Assembly (NCBI GenBank): GCA_964546375.1 | Contig: CAZJJO010000087.1 | Location: 1 to 7,953, forward strand | Direction of reading: 5' to 3' | From: CAYVFM01 sp964546375 | GTDB lineage: Bacteria > Gemmatimonadota > Gemmatimonadetes > Palauibacterales > Palauibacteraceae | Length of the DNA stretch: 7,953 nt | Shown: piece by piece, positions 5,006 to 7,953 of the stretch | How positions within the stretch are numbered: position 1 is the stretch's first letter | How the letters are laid out: each line of letters starts with the position of its first letter | Translations under genes and position numbers: made by a program | The notes under the pieces: generated by a model | The model's database searches: none | Seen by the model: the letters and a program-made list of their open reading frames with translations, nothing else | Told to the model about the DNA's origin: nothing

Positions 5006-5991
5006 GGCCCCGCCACCCCCTCCTCCCGGACGGGGGCCGCCGAGGCCGGAGCCGCCGGCCTCGGGGTCGCCGGCGCCGGGCCCGCCCCGGGCGAGCGCTC
5101 GGCGGCCAGCGCGGCCGCCGCCAGGTCCAGGGCCCGGCGCGCCGCCCGGACGTCGTGGACCCGGAAGAGGCGGGCACCGCGCGCCAGCGCCAGCACGCAG
5201 GCCGCCAGGGTGCCCTCCACCCGCTCGTCCACCGGCAGGTCGAGCGTCTCGCCGATGAACGACTTGCGCGAGGGGCCCACCATCACCGGCCGGCCCCGGA
5301 CGGCGAAGTCGCCGGCACGGGCCACCAGCTGGAGGCTGCCGCCGGCCGACTTGCCGAAGCCGATGCCGGGGTCCAGCACCACCTGCTCCGGCCGGCAGCC
5401 CCGGTCGACGGCCTCCTCCAGGGCCCCGGCCAGGAAGCTCCGCACCTCGCCCACCAGGTCGCCGTAGCGGGTGTCCTCCTGCATGGTCCGGGGATCGCCG
5501 CGCATGTGCATCAGCACCAGGCCCGCCCCGGCGTCGGCGGCCAGCTCGGCCATCCGGGGCGCAAAGCGGAGGCCGGAGACGTCGTTCAGCACGGCCGCCC
5601 CCGCCGCCAGGGCCCGCTCGGCCACCCCGGCGTCGGTGGTGTCCACCGAGACGGGCACGGGCAGGTCGCCGAGCCGGTCGAGCACCGGGCCGACCCGCGA
5701 CCACTCGCGGTCGGCGGGGACGGGGTCGGCGCCGGGGCGGGTCGACTCGCCGCCCACGTCCACCAGGTCGGCGCCGGCCTCGACCATCCGGCGGGCCCGG
5801 CGCGCCGCGTCGCCGGGCTCCAGGTGCCGCCCCCCGTCGGAGAAGGAGTCCGGGGTGACGTTGAGGACGCCCATCACCAGGGGGCGGTCCAGCGCCAGCT
5901 CCGCGCCCCGGATCCGCCAGACGGGGGCGGGCGCCAGGCCGCCGGGCGCCCGGGAACGACCGTCCCGTTCCCCCCGGACGGCGCCGTTCAC
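5002..5991 (-). CDS. folP: Dihydropteroate synthase
   Basis: Joins 6-hydroxymethyl-dihydropterin pyrophosphate with p-aminobenzoate to make dihydropteroate in folate synthesis, and is the sulfonamide target. The TIM-barrel signatures are complete: MGVLNVTPDSFSDGG (40-54), GGESTRPGA (80-88), SVDTT (115-119), NDVSG (136-140), LMHMRGDPRTMQ (160-171), LDPGIGFGKS (206-215), the pterin/phosphate-binding VGPSRKSFIG (238-247) and RVHD (277-280). At 329 residues it is longer than the usual 270-290, owing to a 25-30-residue N-terminal lead and an Ala/Pro-rich tail from about 299. The start, a GTG at 5989-5991, is the weak point: GGAGGGAGG lies more than 20 nt upstream and there is no other in-frame start before the conserved core. 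It follows hpt by 49 nt and its stop overlaps the cdaA start by 4 nt. In many bacteria ftsH lies between hpt and folP; it is absent here. Confidence 0.95.
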   Translation of the reverse strand: MNGAVRGERDGRSRAPGGLAPAPVWRIRGAELALDRPLVMGVLNVTPDSFSDGGRHLEPGDAARRARRMVEAGADLVDVGGESTRPGADPVPADREWSRVGPVLDRLGDLPVPVSVDTTDAGVAERALAAGAAVLNDVSGLRFAPRMAELAADAGAGLVLMHMRGDPRTMQEDTRYGDLVGEVRSFLAGALEEAVDRGCRPEQVVLDPGIGFGKSAGGSLQLVARAGDFAVRGRPVMVGPSRKSFIGETLDLPVDERVEGTLAACVLALARGARLFRVHDVRAARRALDLAAAALAAERSPGAGPAPATPRPAAPASAAPVREEGVAGP

Positions 5992-6019
5992 GCCGGCACC
6001 GGCGACGGCTCGCCTCCCT

Positions 6020-6035
6020 CCGGCCCCGCGGCCGG
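6020..6035. repeat. Short hairpin between hpt and folP
   Basis: CCGGCC (6020-6025) pairs with GGCCGG (6030-6035) around a 4-nt loop in the 49-nt gap between hpt and folP. There is no T run, so it is not a terminator by sequence. It may influence folP translation because it lies next to the distant GGAGGGAGG, or it may be chance. Confidence 0.3.
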
Positions 6036-6040
6036 GCGGC

Positions 6041-6628
6041 TCACTCGGCGTCCTCCTGGGGGATGCTGGCGATGAAGGGCAGGTGACGGAAGTCCTCGGC
6101 GTGGTCCAGCCCGTAGCCCACCAGGAACTCGCGGGGGGCGTCGAAGCCCACCCAGCGGGGCTCCAGCACCAGGTCGTCGGCCACCCGCTTGTGCAGCAGC
6201 GCGCAGATCTCCAGCGAGGCCAGGTCGCGCTCCTGCAGGGCCGGCACCAGCTCGTTCATGGTGGTGCCGCTGTCCACGATGTCCTCCACCAGCACCACGT
6301 CCCGGCCCTGCAGCGGGGTGCTCGGGTCGTAGAGGGTCTTGACCTCGCCGCTGGAGGTGGTGCCGAGGCCGTAGCTGGAGACGACCAGGAAGTCGACCTG
6401 GACCGGCAGGCTGATCTCGCGGACCAGGTCGGCCAGGAAGATGAAGGAGCCCTTCAGGAGGCCGAGCACCAGCAGGTCGGTGTCCGGCGGATAGTGCTCG
6501 CTGATGGCGGCGCCCATCTCCTGGACGCGCCGCCGGATGCGGCCGGCGTCGTAGACGACGCGCTCCAGCTCGCGTCCCCCGGTGGCGGCGAGCGTCTTCT
6601 CGTCGGTGAGCGGTCCGGCCTCAGCCAT
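6041..6628 (-). CDS. hpt: Hypoxanthine phosphoribosyltransferase
   Basis: A purine-salvage enzyme that joins hypoxanthine (often also guanine) with PRPP to give IMP or GMP in the cytoplasm. The 195-residue protein is a type I phosphoribosyltransferase with LLKGSFIF (57-64) supplying the pyrophosphate-binding loop, the flexible loop SSYGLGTTSSGEVK (84-97), the PRPP signature VLVEDIVDSGTTMN (112-125) and the HGPRT-type C-terminus GYGLDHAEDFRHLPFI. It is about 15 residues longer at the N-terminus than compact bacterial members. The ATG at 6626-6628 has GAGG 7 nt upstream inside tilS, and the two genes overlap by 8 nt, so translation is likely coupled. The tilS-hpt pair is one of the more conserved neighbourhoods in bacteria. 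Purine preference cannot be read from the sequence with confidence. Confidence 0.96.
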   Translation of the reverse strand: MAEAGPLTDEKTLAATGGRELERVVYDAGRIRRRVQEMGAAISEHYPPDTDLLVLGLLKGSFIFLADLVREISLPVQVDFLVVSSYGLGTTSSGEVKTLYDPSTPLQGRDVVLVEDIVDSGTTMNELVPALQERDLASLEICALLHKRVADDLVLEPRWVGFDAPREFLVGYGLDHAEDFRHLPFIASIPQEDAE

Positions 6629-7953
6629 CCTGGATCCTCGTCACGAAGGTGGACTCGTCCACCCGGGCCTCGGCCCGGGGATCGGCGCCGAGGCCCTCCA
6701 CCCAGAGGACCCGTCCCTCCCGGTCGGCGAGCAGGGCGGTCCGCTCGCGCCGCGAGACCGGCACCCTCCGCTGGCGGAACAGCTCCTTGAGCTTCCGGTC
6801 CCGGCCGTCCCGGCGGAGGCGATCGCCGTCCCGCCGGCCCCGCAGCCGCAGGGGGAACCGGAGCCGGCCGCGGGCCAGCTCGACCGTCGTGCCGGACCCC
6901 CCGGCCTCCGCGCGCCCCTCCGGCCCCCAGTCGACCCGCAGGCGCCGGCCGCCCACGCGGGCGACCCCGTGTCCCGGCCGCGGGCCCTCGAGCACCAGGA
7001 CGGTGTCGGGGCTCGGCTCGTCGGGGCGGCCGATCCAGAGGCGGTCGAACTCCCGTGCGACCCGGAGGCCTCCGCCCAGGTCGACGCGGCCGCCGCTACG
7101 GCCCTCGCTGATAAACTGGACCGCTTCCCGGGTTCCGCCCCGGGTGGCCCGTACGTCCAGCCTGCGGGCGAGGATCCGGACGCACCGGGCGCGCACCTCG
7201 GGATGGGCCCCGGCCAGCGGGCCGCGCCGCAGGTGGAAGGCCTCCTCGCCCCAGGCGCCCCCCCGGGCCAGCACGGCCCGCTCGAGGACCGTCCGCGCCC
7301 GCCGGTCCAGCGCGCGGTCCGCCCGGCCGGCGGCCTCGGCGAGCTGGCGGATGCGCCCGTGCAGGGGCCCGTCCCAGGCCTCGGCCAGCCGGGGGAGGGT
7401 CCGCCGGCGCACCCGGGTCCGGGACCAGCGCGGATCGCGGTTGGAGGGGTCCTCCAGCCAGTCGATCCCCCGCTCCGCGAGCCACGCCTGCAGCGCGCGC
7501 CGCCGGAAGCCCAGCAGGGGTCGGACCACCCGGCCCCGCCGCTCCGGGACGCCCCGCAGCCCCCGGACGCCCGTGCCCCGGCCCAGCCGGAAGACGACCG
7601 TCTCCACGTGGTCGTCGGCCTGGTGGCCGGTGGCGATGCGGTCGGCGTCCGCCCGGTCGGCCGCCGCCCGCAGGAACCGGTAGCGGGCGCGCCGGAGGGC
7701 CGCCTGCGTCGCCTCGGGCGGCTCGTCGGGGCGGCCGACCCGGCAGGGCACGCCCGCCGCGCGGCAGCGCCGGGCCACCTCCTCCGCCTCCCCCCGGCTC
7801 CCCTCCCGCAGGCCGTGGTCGAAGTGGGCGGCGACCAGCTCGAGGCCCCGGTCCCCGGCCACGGCCCCCAGCAGGTGCAGCAGGGCCGTGGAGTCCGGGC
7901 CGCCCGAGACGGCCGCCAGGACGCGGCTCCCCCGGGGCAGCAGCGCCGGCCGG
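6621..7953 (-). CDS. tilS: tRNA(Ile)-lysidine synthase (5' end cut by window)
   Basis: Uses ATP and lysine to convert the wobble cytidine (C34) of tRNA-Ile with a CAU anticodon to lysidine, changing it from methionine to isoleucine decoding. The first visible codon begins at 7952; the start and probably some 15-30 residues lie outside. The open frame continues to the window edge, and the ATP-binding PP-loop SGGPDS is visible at residues 16-21 of the visible part, so a GTG at 7860-7862 would be an internal codon. Other family marks are HFDHGLR, GHQADDHVETVVFRLGRGTG (starting about 109) and EDPSNRD with the Arg-rich stretch after it. The C-terminal region contains the TilS_C domain (PLRLRGRRDGDRL, KLKELF, then RRVPVSRRERTALL). 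About 443 residues are visible, within the size range of long-form TilS. It overlaps hpt by 8 nt. Confidence 0.95.
   Translation of the reverse strand, partial: RPALLPRGSRVLAAVSGGPDSTALLHLLGAVAGDRGLELVAAHFDHGLREGSRGEAEEVARRCRAAGVPCRVGRPDEPPEATQAALRRARYRFLRAAADRADADRIATGHQADDHVETVVFRLGRGTGVRGLRGVPERRGRVVRPLLGFRRRALQAWLAERGIDWLEDPSNRDPRWSRTRVRRRTLPRLAEAWDGPLHGRIRQLAEAAGRADRALDRRARTVLERAVLARGGAWGEEAFHLRRGPLAGAHPEVRARCVRILARRLDVRATRGGTREAVQFISEGRSGGRVDLGGGLRVAREFDRLWIGRPDEPSPDTVLVLEGPRPGHGVARVGGRRLRVDWGPEGRAEAGGSGTTVELARGRLRFPLRLRGRRDGDRLRRDGRDRKLKELFRQRRVPVSRRERTALLADREGRVLWVEGLGADPRAEARVDESTFVTRIQDG

Noticed and set aside
3033..5177. A 714-codon minus-strand open frame spanning exbD1, exbB and cdaA in another frame
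   Set aside because: It overlaps three genes with intact motifs, crosses the exb promoter, and encodes Arg/Gly/Pro-rich sequence typical of an out-of-frame reading.
4130..5704. cdaA extended upstream into folP as a 524-residue protein
   Set aside because: The added part is out-of-frame folP sequence with no family pattern. CdaA proteins normally begin just before the first membrane helix, which matches the GTG at 5003-5005 overlapping the folP stop.
4304..6790. Long plus-strand open frames (4304-5467, 5155-6075, 5471-6790) opposite cdaA, folP and hpt
   Set aside because: They lie across several well-supported minus-strand genes, have low-complexity composition and show no recognisable domain.
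1..7953. Mobile element, CRISPR array, tRNA/rRNA gene or defence system
   Set aside because: I found no transposase or integrase, terminal repeats, regularly spaced repeats, tRNA-like sequence or nuclease/toxin motifs; nearly all of the DNA is covered by housekeeping and energy-transduction genes.

Overview
The window is a GC-rich stretch of a bacterial chromosome in which every supportable gene lies on the minus strand, so transcription runs from high to low coordinates. The gene set points to a double-membrane (diderm) bacterium: an ExbB-ExbD-TonB energy-transduction operon sits beside cdaA (c-di-AMP synthase) and divIVA, a pair often thought of as Gram-positive. My best guess is Gemmatimonadota or a related phylum. 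This rests on remembered gene content and order and is not tested here.

In transcription order, the first block (7953 to 4130) holds tilS (5' end cut by the window), hpt, folP and cdaA. It is compact: tilS and hpt overlap by 8 nt, hpt and folP are 49 nt apart, and folP and cdaA overlap by 4 nt, so it reads as one operon for tRNA-Ile maturation, purine salvage, folate synthesis and c-di-AMP signalling. A short hairpin follows the cdaA stop.

The second block (about 4040 to 1636) starts with the best promoter in the window (TTGACG, 17 nt, TAGCAT), a leader of about 95 nt and then exbB, exbD1, exbD2 and tonB. The genes are 3 to 27 nt apart and Shine-Dalgarno sequences are embedded in the ends of upstream genes. 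Together they encode a proton-driven inner-membrane motor and the periplasm-spanning arm that energises outer-membrane receptors. Three GC-rich hairpins in tandem fill the 172-nt gap after tonB; the 12-bp one is the likeliest terminator.

The third block (1463 to 1) holds yggS (PLP homeostasis) and divIVA (polar or division scaffold, 3' end cut by the window), a shortened form of the yggS/sepF/yggT/divIVA neighbourhood known from Gram-positives.

No RNA genes, mobile elements, CRISPR arrays or defence genes are visible. I do not see a wholly new system. The points worth a second look are a pair of unlike ExbD proteins, an ExbB whose third membrane helix lacks the glutamate I expect there, cdaA without its usual cdaR partner, the absence of ftsH between hpt and folP, and operon-end hairpins with poor U-tracts.
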